A stretch of 64,000 bases of DNA from Parabacteroides goldsteinii (GCF_015550595.1 NZ_JADNBB010000013.1:97497-161496); one strand, 5' to 3'; numbered from the stretch's first letter, positions 1 through 9,306 are shown. Made by a program: numbers and translations. The notes: generated by a model not told the origin, from the letters alone.

Positions 1-35
1 GCTATATAAAACGGAAGATTCAAAGTTCTGTTCCC

Positions 36-371
36 TTATTTTTGAAGCAATTTATCAATGTTCTCGATATAATCCAGTGAGTCGTCGATAAAGAAGCTCA
101 GTTCCGGAATGATACGTACCTGTTTGCCGATACGTTTACCTAGGTCGAAACGGATTGCTTTGGTATTGGCACGGATGGACTCCAGCAATTCTTCACCTTT
201 TTCGGAAGGGAAGATACTTAAGTATGCTTTGGCTACACCCAGGTCGGGGCTAACGCGCACTGCACTTACAGAAATCAGTATACCCGGCATTCCCTGGGTC
301 TGTTTCTGGAAAATATCGCCTAATTCTTTCTGGATCAGACGACCAATCTTATTCAGTCTTGTACTTTCCAT
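36..371 (-). CDS. rbfA: Ribosome-binding factor A
   Basis: A 111-aa protein of the usual RbfA length. RbfA binds the 30S subunit and helps mature the 5' end of 16S rRNA, which matters in the cold. The N-terminus (TRLNKIGRLIQKELGDIFQK) and the small KH-like fold with the segment VSAVRVSPDLGVAKAYLSIF are typical of the family. It is the last gene of a minus-strand run, 12 bp behind the O-methyltransferase gene, so the two are probably co-transcribed. The first 35 bases of the window hold no assignable gene. Confidence 0.93.
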   Translation of the reverse strand: MESTRLNKIGRLIQKELGDIFQKQTQGMPGILISVSAVRVSPDLGVAKAYLSIFPSEKGEELLESIRANTKAIRFDLGKRIGKQVRIIPELSFFIDDSLDYIENIDKLLQK

Positions 372-383
372 ATCGTTATAATT

Positions 384-1010
384 TTATTTTTTCCAAATCA
401 TTGTCAGGCCGTCGCGAAGTGGAAGGATCACTTTCTCCACTCGTGGGTCTGCTTTTATTTTATCATTAAAACTAAGAATACCGATGGTTTGTTTATCTGC
501 CGGGTGGGGTTTTTCCAATACTTTACCATCCCAAAGCGTATTATCGGCCAGGATCAAGCCGCCGGGGCGGACCTTCGGAAATACCAGATCGAAGTATTCT
601 GAGTATAATCGTTTGTCTGCATCGATAAACACAAGGTCGAATACTTCGTCAAGTTGAGGGATGATCTCCATCGCATCTCCGAAATGCAGTTTTATTTTCT
701 CTTTATAAGGGGAGCGGGAAAGATACTTCATGATAAAATCTTCCATTTCATCATTTATCTCAAGGGTGTGGATAAGTGCATCTTCATCAGTCCCTTCAGC
801 CAGACAGAGTGTGGCATAACCGGTGTAAGTTCCGATTTCCAGTACACGCCTTGGACGTAGCATGCGACAAAACATTTTCAGTATACGTCCCTGCAAATGC
901 CCGGACAGCATACGCGGACGCAGTAGGTTTACGTTGGCATCCCGGTTCAATGTGGATAGCAAGTCTCCTTCTTCGTCACTGTGAGAGAGAATGTATTCGT
1001 CTAATGTCAT
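384..1010 (-). CDS. SAM-dependent O-methyltransferase
   Basis: A 208-aa class I methyltransferase of the catechol/caffeoyl-CoA O-methyltransferase type (Methyltransf_3). The SAM-binding motif I is VLEIGTYTGYATLCLAEG, the acidic loop HTLEINDEM follows, and the metal-site segment is DLVFIDADKRLYSEYFD. The natural substrate is not known. It lies directly upstream of rbfA and is probably transcribed from the -7 box at 1034-1041. The ATG at 1010 fits the family N-terminus. Confidence 0.85.
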   Translation of the reverse strand: MTLDEYILSHSDEEGDLLSTLNRDANVNLLRPRMLSGHLQGRILKMFCRMLRPRRVLEIGTYTGYATLCLAEGTDEDALIHTLEINDEMEDFIMKYLSRSPYKEKIKLHFGDAMEIIPQLDEVFDLVFIDADKRLYSEYFDLVFPKVRPGGLILADNTLWDGKVLEKPHPADKQTIGILSFNDKIKADPRVEKVILPLRDGLTMIWKK

Positions 1011-1033
1011 TTAAATAAAGAATGTTTATACGT

Positions 1034-1041
1034 CAAATATA
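1034..1041 (-). promoter_or_regulatory. Bacteroidetes -7 box for the methyltransferase-rbfA pair
   Basis: On the minus strand this reads TATATTTG, matching the Bacteroidetes sigma-ABfr -7 consensus TAnnTTTG, 23 bases before the methyltransferase start. It abuts the pyk terminator hairpin, so termination and re-initiation sit side by side. Confidence 0.5.
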
Positions 1042-1043
1042 CA

Positions 1044-1079
1044 AAAGTTCGCTCTTACACAAAGGCAAAAGCGAACTTT
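1044..1079 (-). terminator. Rho-independent terminator behind pyk
   Basis: Inverted repeat AAAGTTCGCT / AGCGAACTTT with a 16-nt loop. On the minus strand it is followed by a T-rich stretch. It lies between the pyk stop and the methyltransferase promoter. Confidence 0.7.
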
Positions 1080-1093
1080 CGGTTTTATTTTAA

Positions 1094-2545
1094 TTATTCT
1101 TTAAAGGTCGGGAGAGAATAATTGTTTCCTGAATCCAACACTTTGCCAACATTGTTGATTTCGAGGAACGTTGTTCCTCCACCTTCACCGAAGCTTCCGC
1201 TCAGATAGGCAACCATGTCGTTGCGTGTGATACGCCCGCTTTTGATCAGTTCGTTCAGTGCACTGTAAAAGTAGTTACGACGGCTGTCATCCCACGGCTG
1301 GTATACAGCCCATACACCGTACGACAGGGAAAGCATGCGTGTTACACGTTGGTTGTAGCAGATGGCGAATACCGTAGATGTGCCACGGAAAGCAGCGAGA
1401 TAACGGGCGGTACGTCCGGTATAACTGTCGGTGATAATCGCTTTCACATGCAATTTGTTGGATGACTTTACGGCCTGTTTTGCCAGGTATGAAGTCACGT
1501 CCAGGTCATTACCTTCGATAGGTACGCGGATATCGTTTGCTGCAAGTTTTGTCTTTTCGGCTTCACGGGCAACCTTTGTCATTGTCTGGACGGCCTCGAG
1601 CGGATATTTACCATATGCCGTTTCGCCACTCAACATTAATGCGTCCGTACGGTAGTAGATTGCATTGGCAATATCGGTTACCTCCGCGCGGGTAGGACGC
1701 GGGTTCTTTATCATGGAGTGAAGCATCTGGGTCGCCACGATTACCGGTTTCTTCACTTCTACACACTTGCGGATCAGTACGCGTTGGATTCCCGGAATCT
1801 TTTCTGCAGGGACTTCAATACCCAGGTCGCCGCGGGCAATCATGATACCGTAAGCCACTTCCAGGATTTCGTCGATGTTGTCTACACCTTCCTGGTTTTC
1901 GATCTTGGCAATGATTTTGATCGGGCTTTTATGTTCGTCAAGGATATGTTGGATATCCAGTACATCCTGTTTATTTCTTACAAAAGAGTGGGCGATGAAA
2001 TCGAGATCGTTTTCGATAGCCCAAACGATATTTTTACGGTCTTTCTCTGTCAGTGAAGGCAAGTTGATGCGTACCCCCGGTACGTTTACGCTTTTGCGGC
2101 TACCCAATACGGCATCGTTTTCTACTTCACAGACCAGATAGTCGTCATGTTTCTCGATCACTTTCAATTCCAGGTCGCCATCGTCGATCAGGACATCGCT
2201 TCCAACTTCCAGGTCGCCGACAAAATTTTTGTATGATACATAGATGCAATCACGTGAGGTTTCACCGTTCGGGTCGCCTACGATCTTTACATGGTCGCCG
2301 GTTGTGAAAGATATCGGCTCCTGGGAGATAGTAGTGCGTACCTCAGGGCCTTTCGTATCCATCAGAATCCCGATGCGGTCGGATACGGAACGGACATTTG
2401 TAACAACACGGTTCAAACCTTCTTCCATCATGTGGGCCGTATTTAGGCGCACAACATTCATTCCTGCATTGTACAGTGAGCGGATAAATTCCACATCACA
2501 ACGTTGATCAGAAATCGTAGCAACAATCTTAGTATGCTTTAACAT
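1094..2545 (-). CDS. pyk: Pyruvate kinase
   Basis: A 483-aa glycolytic enzyme converting phosphoenolpyruvate and ADP to pyruvate and ATP. The N-terminus KIVATISDQRCDVEFIRSLY is the usual PK start, the substrate/metal region contains IKIIAKIENQEGV, and the PK signature is MIARGDLGIEVPAEKI. The B domain (about residues 70-165) and a C-terminal allosteric-type domain are present, so it is full length. The position beside aroQ and xerD fits a Bacteroidales core cluster. It ends at the hairpin at 1044-1079. Confidence 0.96.
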   Translation of the reverse strand: MLKHTKIVATISDQRCDVEFIRSLYNAGMNVVRLNTAHMMEEGLNRVVTNVRSVSDRIGILMDTKGPEVRTTISQEPISFTTGDHVKIVGDPNGETSRDCIYVSYKNFVGDLEVGSDVLIDDGDLELKVIEKHDDYLVCEVENDAVLGSRKSVNVPGVRINLPSLTEKDRKNIVWAIENDLDFIAHSFVRNKQDVLDIQHILDEHKSPIKIIAKIENQEGVDNIDEILEVAYGIMIARGDLGIEVPAEKIPGIQRVLIRKCVEVKKPVIVATQMLHSMIKNPRPTRAEVTDIANAIYYRTDALMLSGETAYGKYPLEAVQTMTKVAREAEKTKLAANDIRVPIEGNDLDVTSYLAKQAVKSSNKLHVKAIITDSYTGRTARYLAAFRGTSTVFAICYNQRVTRMLSLSYGVWAVYQPWDDSRRNYFYSALNELIKSGRITRNDMVAYLSGSFGEGGGTTFLEINNVGKVLDSGNNYSLPTFKE

Positions 2546-2583
2546 ATAACCTTATAAATATTATAACCTATTATTTCTTTAAG

Positions 2584-2727
2584 AGTTGACAGTTGGCAAG
2601 TGACAGTCGATTGTTAAAAAACTATCTGAACTGCTTCTCGTCGGGTGTCAGGCTCTAATAACCTTTTCTTTGTGTTTCGTCTTAGTTCTCCGTTAACTGT
2701 CAACTGTTATTTGTCAACTGTCAACTG
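2584..2727. repeat. GTTGACAGTTG-type dispersed repeat, inverted pair
   Basis: The pyk-aroQ spacer carries GTTGACAGTTGGCAAGTGACAG-like sequence at 2584-2606 and the opposite orientation (CTGTCAACTG units, repeated) at 2693-2727. The right-hand copy overlaps the 3' end of aroQ and encodes its last residues (QLTVDK). Such short simple-motif repeats occur between genes in several places here, for example the AATTGAAAATTG type at 35300-35415, 39267-39290 and 44184-44217. Confidence 0.55.
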
Positions 2728-3141
2728 AATAAGTGCTTCAAGTGCCAGCCGGTATGAATCCAGGCCGAATCCAAGGATCACTCCTTTGCAGGCTGCAGAG
2801 ATCATCGAAACATGACGGAACGATTCGCGTGCATGTACGTTTGAAATGTGTACTTCTACTACCGGAGTATTTACTGCTTTTATGGCGTCATGCAATGCGA
2901 TGGAAGTATGTGTATATGCTCCCGCATTCATTATAATACCATCGTATTCGAAACCCACTTCGTGGATTTTGTTTATCATTTCGCCTTCCACATTACTTTG
3001 ATAGTAGGCAATTTCGCATTGAGGATATCGGGCGCGTAGTTCGTCCAGGTAACTCTCGAAGGAAGCACTACCATACACTGTCGGCTCTCGTTTGCCCAAC
3101 AGGTTAAGATTAGGACCGTTAATAATCTGAATCTTCTTCAT
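2707..3141 (-). CDS. aroQ: 3-dehydroquinate dehydratase, type II
   Basis: A 144-aa shikimate-pathway enzyme that dehydrates 3-dehydroquinate to 3-dehydroshikimate. Family motifs are NGPNLNLLGKREPTVYG (catalytic tyrosine loop), YQSNVEGEMINKIHE, NAGAYTHTSIALHDAI, and EVHISNVHARESFRH with the catalytic histidine. It is divergent from xerD with about 100 bp between starts. The last codons lie inside a dispersed repeat, so the C-terminal tail LTVDK may be repeat-derived. Confidence 0.95.
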   Translation of the reverse strand: MKKIQIINGPNLNLLGKREPTVYGSASFESYLDELRARYPQCEIAYYQSNVEGEMINKIHEVGFEYDGIIMNAGAYTHTSIALHDAIKAVNTPVVEVHISNVHARESFRHVSMISAACKGVILGFGLDSYRLALEALIQLTVDK

Positions 3142-3157
3142 TTTGCTGTAACTTTAT

Positions 3158-3203
3158 TACCTTTGTACCACCTTGTACGGGCTGAAAATATCCGGCAAAG
3201 GTA
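3158..3203. promoter_or_regulatory. Divergent -7 boxes between aroQ and xerD
   Basis: TACCTTTG occurs on the plus strand at 3158-3165 (toward xerD) and on the minus strand at 3196-3203 (toward aroQ). Both match TAnnTTTG. No good -33 TTTG element at the usual 19-21 bp was found for either, so this is a tentative promoter pair. Confidence 0.4.
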
Positions 3204-3241
3204 GTGATTTTATTTGACACATACATAATTACCTGTCTACA

Positions 3242-4147
3242 ATGCAGCAAGGAAAAGATATAATCAGCAAATATAAGACCTGGCTCCGGCTGGAGAAGTC
3301 ATTATCTGCCAATTCGATAGAGGCTTACCTGACCGACCTTGATAAACTTACCCGCTTCATCGAATCGGAAGGAAAAGGGTATACCGACATTACCTATCAG
3401 GATTTACAGCAGTTTGTCGCCCAGTTACACGATATTGGAATTCATCCCCGTTCGCAGGCTCGTATCATTTCGGGTATTAAGTCGTTCTACCGCTTCATGT
3501 TACTGGACGAGTATATAACAGTTGATCCGACTGAATTGTTGGAGTCTCCCAAGATCGGATTAAAGTTGCCGGAGGTTCTGACCGTCAATGAGATAAATGA
3601 TATACTCGATTCTATCGACCTTTCTTTGCCAGAAGGCCAGCGTAACCGTGCTATGCTGGAGGTATTGTATAGCTGCGGGCTACGTGTTTCCGAACTTACT
3701 TCCCTGCGTTATTCGGATGTATATTTTGATGAAGGGTTTATCAAAGTAGAAGGGAAGGGAAGCAAGCAGCGTCTTGTCCCGATTTCCGATACGGCTATTC
3801 GTGAGATAAAGAATTATTTATTGGATCGTAATTTGGTTGCTGTTAAAAAAGGATATGAAGATATTCTATTCCTGAGCCGTCGTGGAACGGGACTTTCACG
3901 TATCATGGTGTTTCATGTGATCAAACAGCAAGCGGAGATGGCAGGTATACAAAAGAATGTGAGCCCTCATACTTTCCGCCACTCTTTTGCGACTCATTTA
4001 TTGGAAGGAGGAGCCAATCTTCGTGCTATACAGGATATGCTGGGACATGAAAAGATCACAACGACGGAGATATATACACATATCGACCGGGAATTCCTGC
4101 GTAAAGAAATATTGGAACATCATCCCCGGAGCCGTCACCGGGAATAA
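3242..4147 (+). CDS. xerD: Site-specific tyrosine recombinase XerD
   Basis: A 301-aa chromosome-dimer-resolution recombinase acting with XerC at dif. The N-terminal SAM-like core-binding domain covers about residues 5-90. The C-terminal catalytic domain shows the full set: Arg I in SCGLRVSELTSL, the beta-hairpin Lys in VEGKGSKQRLVP, the HTFRHSFATHLL box, LGHEKI and the tyrosine in TTEIYTHI. This contrasts with the two island integrases, which lack Arg I. It is a housekeeping gene, not part of the mobile region. Confidence 0.93.
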   Translation: MQQGKDIISKYKTWLRLEKSLSANSIEAYLTDLDKLTRFIESEGKGYTDITYQDLQQFVAQLHDIGIHPRSQARIISGIKSFYRFMLLDEYITVDPTELLESPKIGLKLPEVLTVNEINDILDSIDLSLPEGQRNRAMLEVLYSCGLRVSELTSLRYSDVYFDEGFIKVEGKGSKQRLVPISDTAIREIKNYLLDRNLVAVKKGYEDILFLSRRGTGLSRIMVFHVIKQQAEMAGIQKNVSPHTFRHSFATHLLEGGANLRAIQDMLGHEKITTTEIYTHIDREFLRKEILEHHPRSRHRE

Positions 4148-4159
4148 TGCTTTCCAGTA

Positions 4160-6160
4160 TTATTTTTCAAAATCTGAAATACGATTTATTCTACCGATCA
4201 GTTCATCGCCCAGTGTCCGTTTTGTGCTGATGTGTTCTTTGACTGCTGTAACGAATGGGTTTTGTTCGAATGCGCCACGTACAATTTCGAAGTCTTCTTC
4301 TTTCTCTTTCCGGGTGCCGTCTACGCCGAAACCGGTCATCGAGGTGAGGGAGAATTCTTTTTGTGCATCTTTATATAATAATTCGTCCAGGCTGATTACG
4401 GATGATTTCCACAACTCTACCAACCGGATGATCTCTGCAGCGGTGATCGTTTTTAGGTTGATGTTGTAATACGCTTCGATTTTTTCGTAAGCCCATGTCC
4501 ATTCCATATCGTAATAATGGCTGTGCATCGAATGGAAAAAAGCTTCTATCGTGGACAATGAATGAGTCTGTCCCGTTTCAATCTCACCGATCAGGTTATC
4601 CAGTTCCTCTTTGGGAAGGATTAATCCTGACAAGTCGATCCATTCACCAGAACCTATCTCCGATGTAGGTTGTAGTTGTTGTCGGACCTCTTCGATAGAG
4701 CGGAATTCTGTGCCTTCCAGTCTTTTGATCAAGGAGTTGCCCAGAAACTTGTTGATTGCCATTCCGTATAAATTCAGGGCATTTCGTAGAGACGAACCTT
4801 TAATGCGGGTATTTTGGAAATAATATATTTCAGATGTTTCACCCACCAGTTGCTGCAGGTTTTTCAGGATACCGACCGCCTTTATCATTTTATGGATCGT
4901 GTAGGGACTCAATAGGTTGTAGTTGATCATATCCAGGCGTTCCGGATCGGTTCGTTTATCACGTTTCGGCCATTTCTGGGCATCGCGGATCGTACCTACG
5001 CTTCTGAGATTGACACCGGGAACCAGATAAGTCTCATCGTCTTTCTCTATCAGGTAGGAGAAAGGCATGTCCGATGTGTCGCTATGATGGTGGTGGCGGC
5101 CCATGACCAGGGAGAATGCACCGATACGTGCCGGCCAAAGGATGTACGAGTCGCTGGTCGTCTTCGATCCCCTTTCTACAATCCCTTGGTGGATAGGTCC
5201 CAGTTTATACATATGATTGCTTTGGTTCGAACCGCTTCCGGCGTTCAGGAACGAATACATCCCTGCTATCAATAGGCTGCTTTTGTGCATGGAGACAGTG
5301 AACGGACCGGCAAAGATGGCGCAAGCTTCCCCATTTTCGAAAGCACAGTTACTGAATAATAATGAGTCGTGAGCCGAGAAGTTATGAGTCACATGGCAAG
5401 CTTGCCCGATGAAGCAGCGGATGATCTTGGCTGCGTCGGCAATAACCGCTCCTGACGAGAGGATGAAATCCTGGGCGATCACGCTGTCGCCGATATATAC
5501 CGGGGCTTGTTTGTTACTGTTGACCGAACCGTTTTCCAGGCGGGTGCAGTTTTCTATCGTTGTATGATCTCCGATCCGAACATTGCGGATGGTTCCCGTA
5601 TTGATAATCCTGACCTGTTTGCCGATCGTGCCATAATCGGATGTAATGCTTTCGGCATAATTGGCTATCAGTTCCTGTAAGTGCCGGATCAGTTCCGGTC
5701 GATGGCGGTAGAGGGCAATAACATAAGCCATTGAAGCGGAAAGGCTGTCGTAGATCGGGACTTCCCGGCCTCCGGTTTCGTTCAGAACCGATACGGCAAC
5801 ATTGTTACCAAAAGAAGTTGTTCCGTCTACGACCATTACATTTACGTTCTCGATAAAGCAATCGTCGTTGATACGGTAGTTGGCAATATAATTATGTATA
5901 TTCTCGATCAGGATATTGTCGCCTAAAAAACAGTTATGCAAACTTGCATTCCTGATCCCACTATGCTTCCTGACTCCGCCGGGCAATATAAATTCCTTTT
6001 CGAAGAGGCCCAATATGACACTTCCCGAAAACCGTACGTTGGAAAGGTATTTCGTATCAAAAGTGAGCGGGACAAACACCTGATCCCAGCTTTCTGCACG
6101 GCAGTCTTGAGATTGCAGGATTGTAATCTCTTCCGGCCGCAGGTTTCTTATTTTATCCAT
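4160..6160 (-). CDS. DUF4954 family left-handed beta-helix protein
   Basis: A 666-aa protein of the DUF4954 family. About residues 45-330 carry irregular hexapeptide-type repeats (for example GDHTTIENCTRLENGS and IGDSVIAQDFILSSGAVIADAAKII) that suggest a left-handed beta-helix like acyl- or nucleotidyl-sugar transferases. A GRHHHHSDTSDMPFS segment follows, and the C-terminal third is helical. The reaction is unknown. It is convergent with xerD (12 bp between stops) and 37 bp behind hflX, so it may be co-transcribed with hflX. Confidence 0.8.
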   Translation of the reverse strand: MDKIRNLRPEEITILQSQDCRAESWDQVFVPLTFDTKYLSNVRFSGSVILGLFEKEFILPGGVRKHSGIRNASLHNCFLGDNILIENIHNYIANYRINDDCFIENVNVMVVDGTTSFGNNVAVSVLNETGGREVPIYDSLSASMAYVIALYRHRPELIRHLQELIANYAESITSDYGTIGKQVRIINTGTIRNVRIGDHTTIENCTRLENGSVNSNKQAPVYIGDSVIAQDFILSSGAVIADAAKIIRCFIGQACHVTHNFSAHDSLLFSNCAFENGEACAIFAGPFTVSMHKSSLLIAGMYSFLNAGSGSNQSNHMYKLGPIHQGIVERGSKTTSDSYILWPARIGAFSLVMGRHHHHSDTSDMPFSYLIEKDDETYLVPGVNLRSVGTIRDAQKWPKRDKRTDPERLDMINYNLLSPYTIHKMIKAVGILKNLQQLVGETSEIYYFQNTRIKGSSLRNALNLYGMAINKFLGNSLIKRLEGTEFRSIEEVRQQLQPTSEIGSGEWIDLSGLILPKEELDNLIGEIETGQTHSLSTIEAFFHSMHSHYYDMEWTWAYEKIEAYYNINLKTITAAEIIRLVELWKSSVISLDELLYKDAQKEFSLTSMTGFGVDGTRKEKEEDFEIVRGAFEQNPFVTAVKEHISTKRTLGDELIGRINRISDFEK

Positions 6161-6197
6161 TGGTCAACTGGTTTGTGATTCTATTCGTTTTATGACT

Positions 6198-7412
6198 TTA
6201 CTCTTCTTCGTCGTATTGTTGGAAGAGGAAGTCATTGTAAGGAAAACGGGTGATATGTATTTGTTTAACTCGTTCGTATAACAATGCTTTTAAAGCATCT
6301 ATATTGGTACGTTCCTTGGCGGAGATGAAGATACAATTGTCCTGTAATTTGTTCATCCAGGTACGTTTCAACTCGTCCAGGTCAATATTTTCGCGTGTCC
6401 GAGGGGTGAGGTCGTCTTCGTCTTTCGGTACAAATGTGAAAGCATCTACTTTGTTGAAGACCATGATCATCGGCTTCTCTGTTTTGTCGATCTCTGCCAA
6501 GGTCTTGTTTACCACTTCGATCTGTTCTTCGAAAGTCGGGTGGGAGATATCCACTACATGTATGAGTAAATCGGCCTCACGCACTTCGTCGAGGGTCGAT
6601 TTGAACGACTCGACTAGTTCGGTTGGTAGTTTGCGGATAAAACCGACCGTGTCTGACAACAGGAACGGAAGGTTTTCGACAATCACCTTTCTGACGGTTG
6701 TGTCGAGTGTGGCGAACAATTTGTTTTCAGCAAATACATCGCTCTTGCTCAACTGATTCATCAATGTGGATTTACCTACGTTGGTATATCCGACCAATGC
6801 CACGCGGACCATCTTGCCGCGGTTCTTCCGTTGAACACTTTTCTGTTTGTCGATCTCTATCAAGTCACGCTTCAGCTTGGATATTTTATCCAGGATGATA
6901 CGTTTGTCGGTTTCGAGCTGGGTTTCACCCGGTCCGCGCATGCCGACACCACCCCGTTGACGTTCGAGGTGAGTCCACAAACGTGTTAGACGGGGCAGCA
7001 TGTATTTGTACTGAGCCAGTTCCACCTGTGTTTTAGCATTGGCGGTCTGTGCACGATGGGCAAATATATCGAGGATCAGGCTGGTACGATCGAGTATTTT
7101 TACCTGAAGTTCCTTTTCTATGTTACGAAGCTGTTTGGGAGACAGTTCGTCGTCGAAAATAACCAATCCGATTTCGTTTTCGATGACGTATTCTTTTATC
7201 TCCTGAAGTTTTCCGGTTCCGACAAAAGTAACGGGGTTCGGATAGTCCAGTTTCTGATAAAACTGTTTAACGGCTTCGGCTCCGGCCGTATCGGCAAGAA
7301 ATGCCAATTCGTCCAGATATTCTTTTACCTTCTGTTCGTTTTGCTCGGGGGTAATCAAACCAACGAGCACCGCTTTTTCTGTGAGCGCTTCTGATATGAT
7401 AAATTCTTTCAT
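6198..7412 (-). CDS. hflX: GTPase HflX
   Basis: A 404-aa Obg-HflX family GTPase that rescues or splits stalled ribosomes. The N-terminal HflX domain (about 1-190) contains GGVGMRGPGETQLE. The G domain has G1 GYTNVGKSTLMN, G3 DTVGFI and G4 NKVD. The ATG at 7412 gives the normal family N-terminus, but only four bases separate it from the putative -7 box at 7417-7424, so the message may be leaderless. Confidence 0.94.
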   Translation of the reverse strand: MKEFIISEALTEKAVLVGLITPEQNEQKVKEYLDELAFLADTAGAEAVKQFYQKLDYPNPVTFVGTGKLQEIKEYVIENEIGLVIFDDELSPKQLRNIEKELQVKILDRTSLILDIFAHRAQTANAKTQVELAQYKYMLPRLTRLWTHLERQRGGVGMRGPGETQLETDKRIILDKISKLKRDLIEIDKQKSVQRKNRGKMVRVALVGYTNVGKSTLMNQLSKSDVFAENKLFATLDTTVRKVIVENLPFLLSDTVGFIRKLPTELVESFKSTLDEVREADLLIHVVDISHPTFEEQIEVVNKTLAEIDKTEKPMIMVFNKVDAFTFVPKDEDDLTPRTRENIDLDELKRTWMNKLQDNCIFISAKERTNIDALKALLYERVKQIHITRFPYNDFLFQQYDEEE

Positions 7413-7416
7413 GCGA

Positions 7417-7424
7417 CAAAGATA
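7417..7424 (-). promoter_or_regulatory. -7 box immediately upstream of hflX
   Basis: The minus strand reads TATCTTTG, then four bases, then the hflX ATG. If it is used, the transcript would start at or next to the start codon. Confidence 0.45.
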
Positions 7425-7443
7425 ATCATTTCAATTATTTCTT

Positions 7444-7451
7444 TATATTTG
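7444..7451 (+). promoter_or_regulatory. -7 box for the secreted protein gene
   Basis: TATATTTG matches TAnnTTTG about 32 bases before the ATG at 7483. No clear TTTG element lies 19-21 bp upstream. Confidence 0.45.
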
Positions 7452-7482
7452 CGAACAGAATAACGATCAAAATAGTTTAGCT

Positions 7483-9249
7483 ATGAAAGAGAAACATTTA
7501 CGTATGTTTCGGCGCATCTTTGCCGGAACTGCAATTCTTGCAATTTTAGTGCCTGTCCGGGCACAAGTGTCTAATCCGTCTACGTGGTCCGATTTTGTGA
7601 AGGGAAGCGGGAATATGTTGGTTGTCGATACGTTTCGTATGCAGACGTTTTCGGGGTCGGATATTGATAATTGGAATTATACGGTTGGGAGTGGAACTGC
7701 TGTGGTGAATAATAAGTTAAAGATCCCCTTGAAAGGATGTGTCTCTTTTGAGCCTTATTCATTAGAAAGCTTCCAGAGAGTATCTGCTTTTATTACGTTT
7801 ACTGTTAAGGATATTGTTTCCGGTGAAAAACTATTAGTGGAACTTGATAATAAGGGTGGAAAAAGGGAAGGGACGGTCTATCCTAATGGAGAGCCACCGG
7901 CATTGTCCGTTCGGTTTGGAAATAACCCTTATCGCCTGGATTTCTCAACATCTGCGCCTGCTGCTAAAACAAAGAATGGTTATTTCCTTATTGATAGTAT
8001 TTTTGCTAGGGATACGATTCCCCAATATTCTTATTTTTCCGGTCAAGGTGACTGGTATGACAAGACTTGTTGGTCGCATCTTCCGCCTTTACGCCATCGG
8101 AGTGCATTGATTTCCGGAATGGCAACAATTAATTCTGTTGTAAAATGCCAAACAGCATCCCTTGGTGATGGTGGTAGTCTAAGGATTGTAAAAAACGGCC
8201 ATTTTATCGTAGATACTCTCTTTCTACATAGTACTGGCAATTTACCGACAAGCATTGATATTCCACTTACAACCTCTGATTTTTCACTGGCGGTACAAGG
8301 CGAACTGTCTGTGAAAGAGAATATAACCCTTCAGTATACTTTTCCTGAAAAAGGTAAATGGTATTTTCTCTCTTTTCCCTTTGATATTTACCAGAAAGGT
8401 ATTGATAGCCGTTTTCAATTAAAGGATGAGCATTTTGTCGGTAGCGGCAACTACTTATATGTACAAACTTATAATGGTGACAAACGAGCCTCCACTCAAA
8501 AGCCAACCGGAAATTGGGAAGTCTTCTCTCTTTCTGCTTCTTCGGGTAATCTTCTTATTTTTGAAAAAGGGAAAGGCTATCTGGTCGCATTGGATGTAGC
8601 CGCCTCTAATAACACATTGACTTTTTCTGTCGAGGCTAAAAAACTTCCTGTCGGTTTCGGGAAGATCGCTTCTATTCCTGTTAATATAGTCTCATCCACA
8701 GATGTAAACAACGATAATAGCGGTTGGTATCTTTGTGGTAACCCGTTACTTGCTCCGTTGAAACTCTCTCAAATAGAATCTACCTCTTCTCTCGATGGAA
8801 ACATTTATGTATATGATGGAAAGAATTATAAACCTTATGCAATAGGGAGCGATTATGCACTTCCTCCTCTTGCGGCTTTCTTCGTTAAAGCGACCTCCGC
8901 TACAGAACTGATTATTACGAGTGAATCGTCTGCGACAAATGCGGTATTGCTGAAATCCGGTTTTCCTTTGTATTCCGACTTATCGGAGCCGATAGATGTT
9001 AAAACTCAACAGGTTCAGGTAAATAAGAAGACCGGAGGAGGTATATTGAAGGGTAATACACTTTATCTGAACGATCTACCATCTGCAGGAAAGCTGAAAG
9101 TGATCGATGTTGCCGGACGTCTCGTTTATTCTTGTCCGGTGCCGTATGGTTCCTCTGTTCAATCATTACCTTTACGGCCCGGTTTATATATCCTGCTTAT
9201 TGATGCGGGTGGTTATCGCACCCAACACAAGTGTGTTCTGACCCAATGA
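7483..9249 (+). CDS. Secreted protein with C-terminal sorting-like domain
   Basis: A 588-aa protein I cannot assign to a function. It has a Sec signal peptide (about residues 1-28, ending near PVRAQ), a beta-rich middle, and a C-terminal domain of about 75 residues (KLKVIDVAGRLVYSCPVPY...LRPGLYILLIDAGG) that resembles the type A sorting domain of the type IX (Por) secretion system. The middle region WYFLSFPFDI...SGWYLCGNPLLAPLKL is the sort seen in T9SS cargo and related Bacteroidetes exoproteins. It is probably surface-attached or secreted. It is divergent from hflX. Confidence 0.65.
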   Translation: MKEKHLRMFRRIFAGTAILAILVPVRAQVSNPSTWSDFVKGSGNMLVVDTFRMQTFSGSDIDNWNYTVGSGTAVVNNKLKIPLKGCVSFEPYSLESFQRVSAFITFTVKDIVSGEKLLVELDNKGGKREGTVYPNGEPPALSVRFGNNPYRLDFSTSAPAAKTKNGYFLIDSIFARDTIPQYSYFSGQGDWYDKTCWSHLPPLRHRSALISGMATINSVVKCQTASLGDGGSLRIVKNGHFIVDTLFLHSTGNLPTSIDIPLTTSDFSLAVQGELSVKENITLQYTFPEKGKWYFLSFPFDIYQKGIDSRFQLKDEHFVGSGNYLYVQTYNGDKRASTQKPTGNWEVFSLSASSGNLLIFEKGKGYLVALDVAASNNTLTFSVEAKKLPVGFGKIASIPVNIVSSTDVNNDNSGWYLCGNPLLAPLKLSQIESTSSLDGNIYVYDGKNYKPYAIGSDYALPPLAAFFVKATSATELIITSESSATNAVLLKSGFPLYSDLSEPIDVKTQQVQVNKKTGGGILKGNTLYLNDLPSAGKLKVIDVAGRLVYSCPVPYGSSVQSLPLRPGLYILLIDAGGYRTQHKCVLTQ

Positions 9250-9266
9250 AAGCAAAAACTATCTTG

Positions 9267-9274
9267 TATCTTTG
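9267..9274 (+). promoter_or_regulatory. -7 box for the 70-aa membrane protein
   Basis: TATCTTTG on the plus strand, 33 bases before the ATG at 9307. It matches the Bacteroidetes -7 consensus; no matching -33 element is obvious. Confidence 0.4.
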
Positions 9275-9306
9275 CCTGTTGAAAATAACAAAGAAGAAAT
9301 ATCCTT

